Shown here in pieces: positions 54,444 to 61,929 of a DNA stretch of 64,000 bases. This DNA is from Streptomyces sp. TLI_146 (GTDB lineage: Bacteria; Actinomycetota; Actinomycetes; Streptomycetales; Streptomycetaceae), in assembly GCF_002846415.1 (NCBI RefSeq), contig NZ_PJMX01000001.1:1426001-1490000 (forward strand), read 5' to 3'. A program made the translations under genes and the position numbers. The first letter of the stretch is position 1; each line of letters opens with the position of its first letter. The notes beneath the pieces were generated by a model, which worked only from the letters and a program-made list of their open reading frames with translations, did no database searches and was not told the DNA's origin.

Positions 54444-55235
54444 TCAGATCGTCGTGCGGCCGCCGTCCAGTGGCAGGAACGTGCCCGTGACCTTCCTCGA
54501 CAGGTCGCTGGCCAGGACCACGACCGCGTCGGCCACGTCCTCCACGGCGATCGCCTCGGGCAGCGGCGTGCCGGCGGCGACGTGGGCGATCAGGGCCGCC
54601 TGGTGCGGGCCCGCGTTGGCGTCGGTGGGGACGAAGCCGGGGGCGACCGTGTTCACGCGGATGTTGTCGGGTGCCAACTCCCGTGCCAGCGCCCGGCCGA
54701 CCGCGTCCTGGGCGCTCTTGGCCGCCGTGATCTCGACGGGTACGGGATAGGGGTTGTGCGTGGCGGAGGCGCCGATCAGGACGATCGAGCCGCCGCCGCG
54801 GCGCCGCATCGCGGGGACGACGGCGTGGCAGCAGGCGAGCGTCGCGTCCAGTTGGGAGGCGACCGCGTCCCGGACCGAGGCGATGCCCTGCGGAGTGTCG
54901 ATGAAGCTGCCGGCCGCCCCCGCCCTGGCGGCGACGGCTTCGGTGCCGACCATGACGTTGCAGACCAGGACGTCCGGCGCGCCGAGGGCGGCCGTGCTCT
55001 CCGCGACCACGGCCCGCACCTGTTCCAGATCGCTCATATCGCCCGCCACCGCCACGGCCCGGCCGCCGGACTTCTCGATGTCGGCGACCACGCCCGCGGC
55101 GGCCTCCGCGCTGCGCAGGTAGTTCACGGCCACGGCCGCCCCGTGCGCCCCCAGCGCACGCGCCACGGCGGCGCCGATCCCCCGGCTCGCGCCCGTGACC
55201 AGAGCCACCCGACCGTCCAGTAACGCCGACGACAT
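54444..55235 (-). CDS. SDR-fold protein lacking the catalytic Tyr
   Basis: A 263-residue SDR with a sound nucleotide-binding motif (LVTGASRGIG) and the C-terminal KVTGTFLPLDGGRTTI. The catalytic positions deviate: where YxxxK is expected the sequence is ITAAK (Ile for Tyr), and NAG is replaced by NVMVG, although IGASAT keeps a Ser. It may be non-catalytic or use another acid. The ATG is chosen because GGGGAG lies upstream. It lies 24 nt before the cupin gene on the same strand, a likely small operon. Confidence 0.82.
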   Translation of the reverse strand: MSSALLDGRVALVTGASRGIGAAVARALGAHGAAVAVNYLRSAEAAAGVVADIEKSGGRAVAVAGDMSDLEQVRAVVAESTAALGAPDVLVCNVMVGTEAVAARAGAAGSFIDTPQGIASVRDAVASQLDATLACCHAVVPAMRRRGGGSIVLIGASATHNPYPVPVEITAAKSAQDAVGRALARELAPDNIRVNTVAPGFVPTDANAGPHQAALIAHVAAGTPLPEAIAVEDVADAVVVLASDLSRKVTGTFLPLDGGRTTI

Positions 55236-55443
55236 GCCCACTCCCCTTCGTCACCCTTCGTACGCCAGGCCGCTGGCAGTCCGGCGTCACACTCGCCACT
55301 CGAATGACACTTTTGTGTACTTTCAGATCGATCCGAGAGGTCTTCCCTGATAGGTCTGGAATGATCCACCACGGCTGTCCGGCAGCCCGCCCCTCCCCCG
55401 TCACGGGACCGGGCGCCGTCTACCTCCTCAGGATGTTCCGCCC

Positions 55444-57813
55444 ATGGCCGTCTTGTGCCGACCTGCCGTCGCCGTGCCCGAGCACGTGATCACCTCGGAG
55501 CAGACTCTCGACCTGGTACGCAGCGTTCACGCCGACCATCCCCAGCTCGCGCTCGCGCTACGCCTGATCGAGAACACCGGCGTGGCCAAACGGCACATCG
55601 TCCAGCCCCTTGAGGACACCCTGCGCCACCCCGGCTTCGAGGTGCGGAACAAGCTGTACGAGGCGGAGGCCAAGGCACGGGTGCCGCAGGTGGTGCGGCA
55701 GGCGCTGGAGACCGCCGAACTGTCGCCGCGTGATATCGATCTGATCGTCTATGTGTCGTGCACGGGGTTCATGATGCCGTCCCTGACGGCCTGGTTGATC
55801 AACAGCATGGGTTTTCGGCCAGAGACCCGCCAGATCCCGATCGCCCAGCTCGGCTGCGCGGCGGGCGGCAGCGCGATCAACCGCGCGCACGACTTCTGCA
55901 CCGCCTATCCCGGGGCCAACGTACTGATCGTGGCCTGCGAGTTCTGCTCGTTGAGCTATCAGCCGACCGACTTGGGCGTCGGCACCCTGCTGTCCAACGG
56001 CCTGTTCGGCGACGCCGTGGCCGCCGCCGTCGTCCGGGGCTCCGGCGGCACCGGGATCCGGCTGGAGCGCAACGGCTCGTACCTCGTACCGCAGACCGAG
56101 GACTGGATCGCGTACGCGGTGCGCGAGACCGGATTCCACTTCCTGCTCGACAAGCGGGTCCCGGGCACGATGGAGGCGCTGGCCCCCGTCCTCAGCGGCC
56201 TTGCCGACCAACACGGCTGGAACGCATCCACCCTGGACTTCTACATCGTCCACGCGGGCGGCCCGCGCATCCTGGACGACCTCTGCAAGTACCTCGGAGT
56301 GCCGCCCGAGGCGTTCCGGTTCAGCCGCGCCACGCTCACCGAGTACGGGAACATCGCCAGCGCCGTCGTCCTCGACGCGCTCGGGCGACTGTTCGACGAG
56401 GGCGGGGTGGAGCACCAGGCCAAGGGCCTGATCGCCGGGTTCGGCCCGGGCATCACCGCCGAGGTGGCGCTCGGGCACTGGACAGTCCCGGCCGCACCGA
56501 AGAAGACGGCCGCACCGGCGAAGGCCGCCGCGCCCGAGGAAGCAGTACCGAAGGCGGTCGCCGTGCCGGACGCGGCCGCCTGCCCCCGTACCCCCCAGAC
56601 AGGAGGCGAGAACGCCATGGCCGAACCGCAGATCCACTTCTGGGCGCCGCCGGACCTGCCCGGCCTCGCCTTCGACCCGCTGCTCGCGCGGCTGCTGCAC
56701 GAGGAGCCGGTCGCCCGGGTGAAGCTGCCCAACGGCGAGGGCCACGCCTGGCTGGCGACCCGCTACGACGACGTGCGGTTCGTCTCCGTCGACCCGCGCT
56801 TCAGCCGTCAGGCCGTGATGGGACGCCAGGTCACCAGGCTCGCCCCGCACTTCATCCCGATGGACGGGGCCGTCGGCTTCGCGGACCCGCCGGACCACAC
56901 CCGGATGCGGCGCGTGGTCGCCAGCGCCTTCACCGCCCGGTCGATGCGCCGCCTCCACGAGCACGCCCAGCGGGTGGTGGACCGCCTCCTCGACCGGATG
57001 GAGAGCCGGGGCGGGCCGCTCGACCTCATGGCCCACCTCAACCGGCCCTTCCCCCTCGCCATGGTGTGCGCGCTGATGGGGGTGCCGGACGAGGACCAGT
57101 CCAGGATGGCCCACTGGTCGGACACCATCATCTCCGCCGCGCGCGGCCGCGAGGCCAGCGAGCAGGCGAAGGCGGAGATGGCCGCGTACTTCCGCGACCT
57201 CATCGAGCGGCGCCGGGCCGAGCCCGAGGAGGACCTGGCGGGCGTGCTGGCGGCCGCCCTGGAGAACGAGGTGCTCGACCAGGACGAGGCCGTCGGGCTC
57301 GCCGTGCTCATCCAGATCGGCGGCGCGCACGCGGTGCGCAACAACAGCGCGAACATGGTGTACGCGCTGCTCACCCGGCCCGGCCACCTCGCCCGGCTGC
57401 GCGCCGAGCCGGAGCTCGTCCCGCAGGCCGTGGAGGAGCTGCTGCGCTACATCCCGCACCGCAACGCCGTGGGCCTGTCGCGGATCGCCCTGGAGGACGT
57501 CGAGGTGGGCGGGGTGCTGATCCCGGCGGGCGACCCGGTCTACGTCTCGTATCTGACGGCCAACCGCGACCCGGAGGTCTTCGCCGACCCGGAGCAGCTC
57601 GACTTCGACCGGACGCACAACCCGCACGTCGCCTTCGGGCACGGCCCGCACTACTGCCCCGGCGCCACGCTGGCCCGGATGGAGTCCGAGATCCTGCTGC
57701 GCTCGCTGTGGGACCGCTTCCCCGACCTGAAGCTCGCCGTGCCGGACGAGGAGCTGGTGTGGGAGCGCGGCGCGCTGATCCGGGGACCCAAGGAGCTGCC
57801 GGTGCGATGGTGA
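55444..57813 (+). CDS. rppA: RppA type III polyketide synthase fused in frame to a cytochrome P450
   Basis: One open frame of 789 codons. Residues 1-355 are a tetrahydroxynaphthalene synthase with the triad Cys138 (IAQLGCAAGG), His270 (YIVHAGGPR) and Asn303 (TEYGNIAS). It condenses five malonyl-CoA to 1,3,6,8-tetrahydroxynaphthalene. A Pro/Ala/Lys-rich linker (about 356-391, APKKTAAPAKAAAPEE) leads without a stop into a CYP158-like P450: ExxR in EELLRYIP and heme Cys in FGHGPHYCPG. An internal ATG at 56617 has AGGAGG upstream, so the P450 may also be made alone. In known clusters these are two separate genes. Confidence 0.88.
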   Translation: MAVLCRPAVAVPEHVITSEQTLDLVRSVHADHPQLALALRLIENTGVAKRHIVQPLEDTLRHPGFEVRNKLYEAEAKARVPQVVRQALETAELSPRDIDLIVYVSCTGFMMPSLTAWLINSMGFRPETRQIPIAQLGCAAGGSAINRAHDFCTAYPGANVLIVACEFCSLSYQPTDLGVGTLLSNGLFGDAVAAAVVRGSGGTGIRLERNGSYLVPQTEDWIAYAVRETGFHFLLDKRVPGTMEALAPVLSGLADQHGWNASTLDFYIVHAGGPRILDDLCKYLGVPPEAFRFSRATLTEYGNIASAVVLDALGRLFDEGGVEHQAKGLIAGFGPGITAEVALGHWTVPAAPKKTAAPAKAAAPEEAVPKAVAVPDAAACPRTPQTGGENAMAEPQIHFWAPPDLPGLAFDPLLARLLHEEPVARVKLPNGEGHAWLATRYDDVRFVSVDPRFSRQAVMGRQVTRLAPHFIPMDGAVGFADPPDHTRMRRVVASAFTARSMRRLHEHAQRVVDRLLDRMESRGGPLDLMAHLNRPFPLAMVCALMGVPDEDQSRMAHWSDTIISAARGREASEQAKAEMAAYFRDLIERRRAEPEEDLAGVLAAALENEVLDQDEAVGLAVLIQIGGAHAVRNNSANMVYALLTRPGHLARLRAEPELVPQAVEELLRYIPHRNAVGLSRIALEDVEVGGVLIPAGDPVYVSYLTANRDPEVFADPEQLDFDRTHNPHVAFGHGPHYCPGATLARMESEILLRSLWDRFPDLKLAVPDEELVWERGALIRGPKELPVRW
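56617..57813 (+). CDS. CYP158-like cytochrome P450 (internal start of the fused frame)
   Basis: If translated from its own ATG, which has AGGAGG 7 nt upstream, this gives a 398-residue P450. It has FADPPDHTRMRRVVASAF after helix B, the I-helix region LIQIGGAHAVRNNSANM (no canonical AGxxT, as in CYP158A2), EELLRYIPHRN with ExxR, and FGHGPHYCPGATLARM with the heme-ligand Cys. CYP158 enzymes couple flaviolin molecules oxidatively, which fits the rppA/cupin context. Whether it is made separately, as the fusion, or both cannot be decided from sequence. Confidence 0.75.
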   Translation: MAEPQIHFWAPPDLPGLAFDPLLARLLHEEPVARVKLPNGEGHAWLATRYDDVRFVSVDPRFSRQAVMGRQVTRLAPHFIPMDGAVGFADPPDHTRMRRVVASAFTARSMRRLHEHAQRVVDRLLDRMESRGGPLDLMAHLNRPFPLAMVCALMGVPDEDQSRMAHWSDTIISAARGREASEQAKAEMAAYFRDLIERRRAEPEEDLAGVLAAALENEVLDQDEAVGLAVLIQIGGAHAVRNNSANMVYALLTRPGHLARLRAEPELVPQAVEELLRYIPHRNAVGLSRIALEDVEVGGVLIPAGDPVYVSYLTANRDPEVFADPEQLDFDRTHNPHVAFGHGPHYCPGATLARMESEILLRSLWDRFPDLKLAVPDEELVWERGALIRGPKELPVRW

Positions 57814-57870
57814 CGATCCGTCAGAACCCTTACTGACAGGACCTGTTCCCCGTCGAGAGAGGAGAGAGCC

Positions 57871-58452
57871 GTGGACGACCCCGATCCGTACACCCGCCCG
57901 ACCGACGGTCTGGTGATCCCGCCCGGTGGCGGCCGGACGTTGAAGACCGCCGCCCAGCAGGTGACCTTCAAGGTCACCGGCGCGCACTCGACCGTCGCGT
58001 CCACCTTCGAGGTGGTGGTGCCGCCCGGCTTCGACGTCGGCGCGCACGCCCACAGCCGCAGCGAGGAGCTGTTCTACCTCCTGGAGGGCGAGCTGGACGT
58101 GATGGCCTTCGAGCCGAAGGTGCGCACCCTCGACGACTGGAGGGAGTGGGAGTCGCCCTCCGGGCAGCGCCACATCCGCGCGACGCCGGGGACGATGATC
58201 CTGGTGCCGCCCGGCTGCCCGCACGCCTTCGCCAACCCGACCGGCCGCCCCGCGCGGATGCTGTTCCAGGCCGCCCCTCCGCCGGACCACGAGCGGTACT
58301 TCGAGGAGCTGCTGGAACTGCTCAACAGCGGGGACGGCATCGACCCGGCGGCCGTGCGGGAGCTGCGGGTGCGGTACGACATCGAGCAGCTCACCCCCCT
58401 GCGGCACGCGCCTCCCGTACCGGCGGCGGTGGACGCGGGAGCCGTGTCATGA
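57871..58452 (+). CDS. MomA-like cupin, flaviolin-forming oxygenase candidate
   Basis: A 193-residue single cupin with GFDVGAHAHSRSEELFYLLEGELD (two His and a Glu as metal ligands) and TMILVPPGCPHAFAN (the third His). GTG start with AGGAG upstream. A cupin in this position of rppA clusters, such as MomA of S. antibioticus, oxidises tetrahydroxynaphthalene to flaviolin; the same role is inferred here. Its stop overlaps the second P450 start (ATGA), so the two are coupled. Confidence 0.82.
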   Translation: MDDPDPYTRPTDGLVIPPGGGRTLKTAAQQVTFKVTGAHSTVASTFEVVVPPGFDVGAHAHSRSEELFYLLEGELDVMAFEPKVRTLDDWREWESPSGQRHIRATPGTMILVPPGCPHAFANPTGRPARMLFQAAPPPDHERYFEELLELLNSGDGIDPAAVRELRVRYDIEQLTPLRHAPPVPAAVDAGAVS

Positions 58453-59687
58453 GCGAGGACGTACGCGTCGACGAGCTGCGCCGGCGCACCTCCGGCGAGG
58501 CCACCGAGCACTTCTGGCCGGTGGAGCACCTGGACGCGCTGGAGTTCGACCCGCTGCTGCACCGGCTGCTGCGCGAGGAGCCGGTCGCACTGGTGCGGAT
58601 GCGGTTCGGGGACGGCCACGCCTGGCTGGTCACGCGGTACCAGGACATCAAGGAGGTCACCTCGGACCCGCGGTTCAGCCGGGCGCTGACCGTCGACCGG
58701 CCGGTGACCAGCATGACCCCGCACGTCGTGGCCCCCGCCGGAGGCATCGGCCGCACCGACCCGCCCGACCACACGCGCCTTCGGCGCCTCCTCGCGCAGA
58801 CCTTCAACCGCAAGCGGGTCGCGCTGCTCAAGGTGGAGGCGGAGGCGATCGCGGTGCGGCTGGTCGGGGAGATGCTGGCGCAGGGGCCGCCCGCCGACCT
58901 CACGGAGTACGTGACCGGGCCGATGCCGGAGCAGGTGATCGGGAAGCTGCTCGGGGTGCCGGAGTCCGACGTCGGCCGGCTCCAGGCCTGGCGGGGCGTC
59001 ATCCTCTCCAGCGACCACTCCCTGGAGGAGAGCAACGCGGTCAAGGCCGAGATCGCCGGGTACTTCAGGGCGCTCGCGGACCACCGGCTCACCGACCCGG
59101 GCGACGACCTGTTCAGCGAGCTGTCCCTGGCGCAGGCCGAGGGCGCGCTCAGCCGCCCCGAGCTGATCTCGCTGGCCGTGATGATCGTCCTCAACGCCCT
59201 GGACCAGGTCCGCCAGCAGTGCTCCACGATGGTCTACACGCTGCTCACGCACCCCGACCAGCTGGCGCGGCTGCGGGCGGAACCGGAGCTGCTGCCCACC
59301 GCCATCGAGGAGTTGCTGCGGTTCATCCCGCAGCGCAACGGCGTGGGGCTGCCTCGGATCGCCACCGAGGACGTCGAGGTGGGCGATGTGCTCATCCGCG
59401 CCGGGGAGGCCGTGTACGTCTCCTATCTGGCCGCCAACCGCGACCCGGAGGTCTTCACCGAGCCGGACCGCTTCGACCTGACCCGCGACGAGTCCCCCAA
59501 CCTCGCCTTCGGGCACGGCGCGCACTACTGCCTCGGAGCCGCGCTGACCCGGATGCAGGCGGAGGTGATCCTCTCCACGCTGCTGCGCATGGCCCCGGAC
59601 CTGCGGCTCGCGATCGCGCCGGAGGAGGTGCGCTGGCGCCGGGGCTCGATCAACCGGGGGCCGGAGACCCTGCCGCTTGCCTGGTGA
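58449..59687 (+). CDS. Cytochrome P450, second of the rppA cluster
   Basis: A 412-residue P450 with RTDPPDHTRLRRLLAQTF, EELLRFIPQRN (ExxR) and heme Cys in FGHGAHYCLGAALTRM. The I-helix reads VLNALDQVRQQCSTM, lacking the usual acid-alcohol pair, as in the CYP158-like group. Translationally coupled to the cupin by ATGA overlap. It probably acts on flaviolin or tetrahydroxynaphthalene (coupling or hydroxylation), as inferred from the cluster. Confidence 0.9.
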   Translation: MSEDVRVDELRRRTSGEATEHFWPVEHLDALEFDPLLHRLLREEPVALVRMRFGDGHAWLVTRYQDIKEVTSDPRFSRALTVDRPVTSMTPHVVAPAGGIGRTDPPDHTRLRRLLAQTFNRKRVALLKVEAEAIAVRLVGEMLAQGPPADLTEYVTGPMPEQVIGKLLGVPESDVGRLQAWRGVILSSDHSLEESNAVKAEIAGYFRALADHRLTDPGDDLFSELSLAQAEGALSRPELISLAVMIVLNALDQVRQQCSTMVYTLLTHPDQLARLRAEPELLPTAIEELLRFIPQRNGVGLPRIATEDVEVGDVLIRAGEAVYVSYLAANRDPEVFTEPDRFDLTRDESPNLAFGHGAHYCLGAALTRMQAEVILSTLLRMAPDLRLAIAPEEVRWRRGSINRGPETLPLAW

Positions 59688-59712
59688 GGTCCGGGGGCGG
59701 GATCGTACGGGG

Positions 59713-60351
59713 ATGACGTCGCCGCGGCACGACTTCCTCGCTCTGGCGGGCTCGGTCCCGGACCTGCTGCGCGAACCGGCGGTCGCCGCCGCGTGGCCGG
59801 GGCCGAGCGCGCTCGCGGAGTTCACCGTGGCCGGTCTGGCGGGCCATCTCGCCTACCAGGTCCTGTCGATCCCGCCCGCGCTGGCCGAACCCGTACCGGC
59901 CGAGCCCACGGTCTCGCTGCTCGGGCACTACGAGCGGGTGGAGTGGATCGGGGCGGGCCTCGACGACGAGATCAGCGTACGGATCCGGCGGGGCGGTGAG
60001 AGTGTGGCCGCCGACGGGGCCGGGGCGCTGGCGGACCGGGTGGCCGCGGCCGTCGGTGAACTCAACGGCACGCTGGGCTCGGTGGAGAACCGGCCGGTCC
60101 GCATCCCGCTGTGGGGGCCGTGGTCGCTGCTGCTCGACGACTTCCTGACCACCCGGATGATGGAGATCGCGGTGCACGGCGACGACTTGGCGGTGAGCGC
60201 GGGCATCGCCCCGCCGGAGCTCGCGCCGGGCGCGGTCGAGACCGTCGTCGATCTGCTCTCGCGGCTGGCCGTGCGCCGCCACGGCCCGACGGCGGTGCTC
60301 CGGGCACTGAGCCGTGCGGAGCGGGCGCCCCGCGCGATCGCGGCGTTCTGA
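59713..60351 (+). CDS. Maleylpyruvate isomerase N-terminal / DinB-like protein
   Basis: A 212-residue helical-bundle protein with FLALAGSVPDLLREP, FTVAGLAGHLAYQVL and a His in LTTRMMEIAVHGDDLA. The pattern of three spaced His residues fits the mycothiol-dependent maleylpyruvate isomerase/DinB-like metalloenzyme group; the enzyme activity is not proven. It starts 25 nt after the second P450 on the same strand, so it may be co-transcribed with the rppA cluster. Confidence 0.8.
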   Translation: MTSPRHDFLALAGSVPDLLREPAVAAAWPGPSALAEFTVAGLAGHLAYQVLSIPPALAEPVPAEPTVSLLGHYERVEWIGAGLDDEISVRIRRGGESVAADGAGALADRVAAAVGELNGTLGSVENRPVRIPLWGPWSLLLDDFLTTRMMEIAVHGDDLAVSAGIAPPELAPGAVETVVDLLSRLAVRRHGPTAVLRALSRAERAPRAIAAF

Positions 60352-60537
60352 AGGACAGGCGTCGGGTGCTGGACGCGCGGGGACGACGTCGACTCGGGCG
60401 GGCACCACACCAACGGGGTCCCGCACGGACTTCTTCACCGTCGCGGTCCCCCTTCGTCCCGGTTTGGTGACCGCGCCCCCCATGCCCGGGGTGTAGCGGT
60501 ACGGTCACTGTGCGTACCAGACCTCCGGGGGGAATCC

Positions 60538-61179
60538 ATGCGCAAGTCCCTGCTCGCCGCCGCCACCGCGACCGCCGTCGCCTGCCTCGCCCTGACGGCC
60601 TGTCAGAGCGACAACGACTCCGGCGCCGAGTCGCCGACCACCCAGGCGCCCACGCCCCCGCCCACCGACGCGCCCGGCAACGCCGGTACCGACCCCTCGC
60701 CCCGCGCGGTCGCCCAGGCGCTGGGCGAGCCGTCGCGGACGGTGGGCGCCAACACCGTGGGCATCCTGGAGATCACGCCGACGACCGTCGTGTACCTCAA
60801 GGACGCGGGCGGGCAGACCTCGAAGTACGGCACGTTCGCCGTCGTGGCCATGGACGAGAAGTCGCTCAGCGCCAACCCGGCCGCCGAGACCTCGGTCGCC
60901 AAGGGCGGCGGCTGGTACTGGATCACGCCGAACGGCACATTGATCGCGGAGGGCATGGGCAACGCGGCGCGGGTCGCGCTCGGCAAGTACCAGCACTCCG
61001 GCGCCATCGACCCCGATACGCACCAGCTGCGCGCCAAGGTCTTCGACCTCACCGCCGCCCAGGCCAAGGGCGGCAAGCTGATCTACACCGACGGAACGGA
61101 CTCCTCCGACCGGTGGAGCCTGCCCGCCAAGGACACCGGCCCCCAAGTCGCGGACGTCAGGGCCGAGTTGAATCACTGA
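60538..61179 (+). CDS. Secreted lipoprotein
   Basis: A 213-residue protein with a lipobox LALTAC near residue 22, a Thr/Pro-rich linker (about 25-50) and a soluble domain (GILEITPTTVVYLKDAGGQT, GGWYWITPNGTLIAEG). GGGGGGAA precedes the ATG. Surface lipoprotein of unknown function, typical of Streptomyces. Confidence 0.85.
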   Translation: MRKSLLAAATATAVACLALTACQSDNDSGAESPTTQAPTPPPTDAPGNAGTDPSPRAVAQALGEPSRTVGANTVGILEITPTTVVYLKDAGGQTSKYGTFAVVAMDEKSLSANPAAETSVAKGGGWYWITPNGTLIAEGMGNAARVALGKYQHSGAIDPDTHQLRAKVFDLTAAQAKGGKLIYTDGTDSSDRWSLPAKDTGPQVADVRAELNH

Positions 61180-61253
61180 GTGTCTGACAGGGCGTTCGTT
61201 CGACGGATACCTTGTGCGGGCGGATCCGCAGGGACTGTCCGGGACGGGGTGCG

Positions 61254-61929
61254 ATGGCGATACGTGGGGCACGCGGTCGTGCCTGGCTGATCGGGGGCGG
61301 GCGCGGTGGGCGCACTCCTGCTCTGGGCGCCGGGCGGAGCGCTGTCGTGGTCCGGCGGAGTGGCGGCCGCGGCCGCCGCCGCCTATCTGAGCCAGGACCT
61401 GCCCCGGCAGTTCAGCGACCGGCTGGCGCGGCGCAGGGCCCAGCAGGACCTGGGCACCACGGTCCCGGTCCTCGTCTCGACGCGCGTCAGGAACCAGGAC
61501 TACGTGGTGCTCGACGAGGGCGCCCGGGTCGTCGAGGTTCCGGCCAGCGGCCACACGGTCCGGCTGGTCGCCACCGGGGCCGGGCCGTTGCCCGTGGTGC
61601 TGACGGACCTGCGCGTCGAGGTGGTCGCGCGGGCGGACCGCTCCGGCGACCTCTCCCGGCACGCGGCGGAGGTCCCGGTGCGGCGGTTCGAGGTGCTGCT
61701 CGACGCCCAGCCGCCGCGCGTACGCCCCCTCGCCGCCAGCGACTTCCCGTACCAAGTGGGCCAAGACGAGGTGGAGGTGCTGGACCTGGAGGTCAGGACC
61801 GAGGCCGGTGACGTCCAGTGGGTGCTGTGGCTGGACTGGTCCTGCGCGGGCCGGACCGGGAGCGTCCGCGTCGACCTCGACGGACACCCGTTCCGCACCG
61901 CCGCCCGCCACGCCCGCCCGGCCGTCTGA
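61254..61929 (+). pseudogene. Hypothetical membrane-anchored protein, probable 1-nt frameshift near N-terminus
   Basis: From a GTG at 61306 a 207-residue frame runs to 61929 with VGALLLWAPGGALSWSGGVAA and a beta-rich domain (YVVLDEGARVVEVPASGHTV, WVLWLDWSCAGRTGSVRV). The ATG at 61254 reads MAIRGARGRAWLIGGG in another frame. Removing one G from the GGGCGCGG stretch near 61298 would join the two into one longer membrane segment. Either the gene starts at the GTG and is intact, or it carries an indel. It overlaps the following TPR gene by one base. Function unknown. Confidence 0.55.

Noticed and set aside
61212..61811. Plus-strand 200-codon frame overlapping the 61.3-kb gene
   Set aside because: After the first 35 codons it is an Arg/Gly/Ala-rich shadow; only its N-terminal stretch was kept as evidence for a frameshift.
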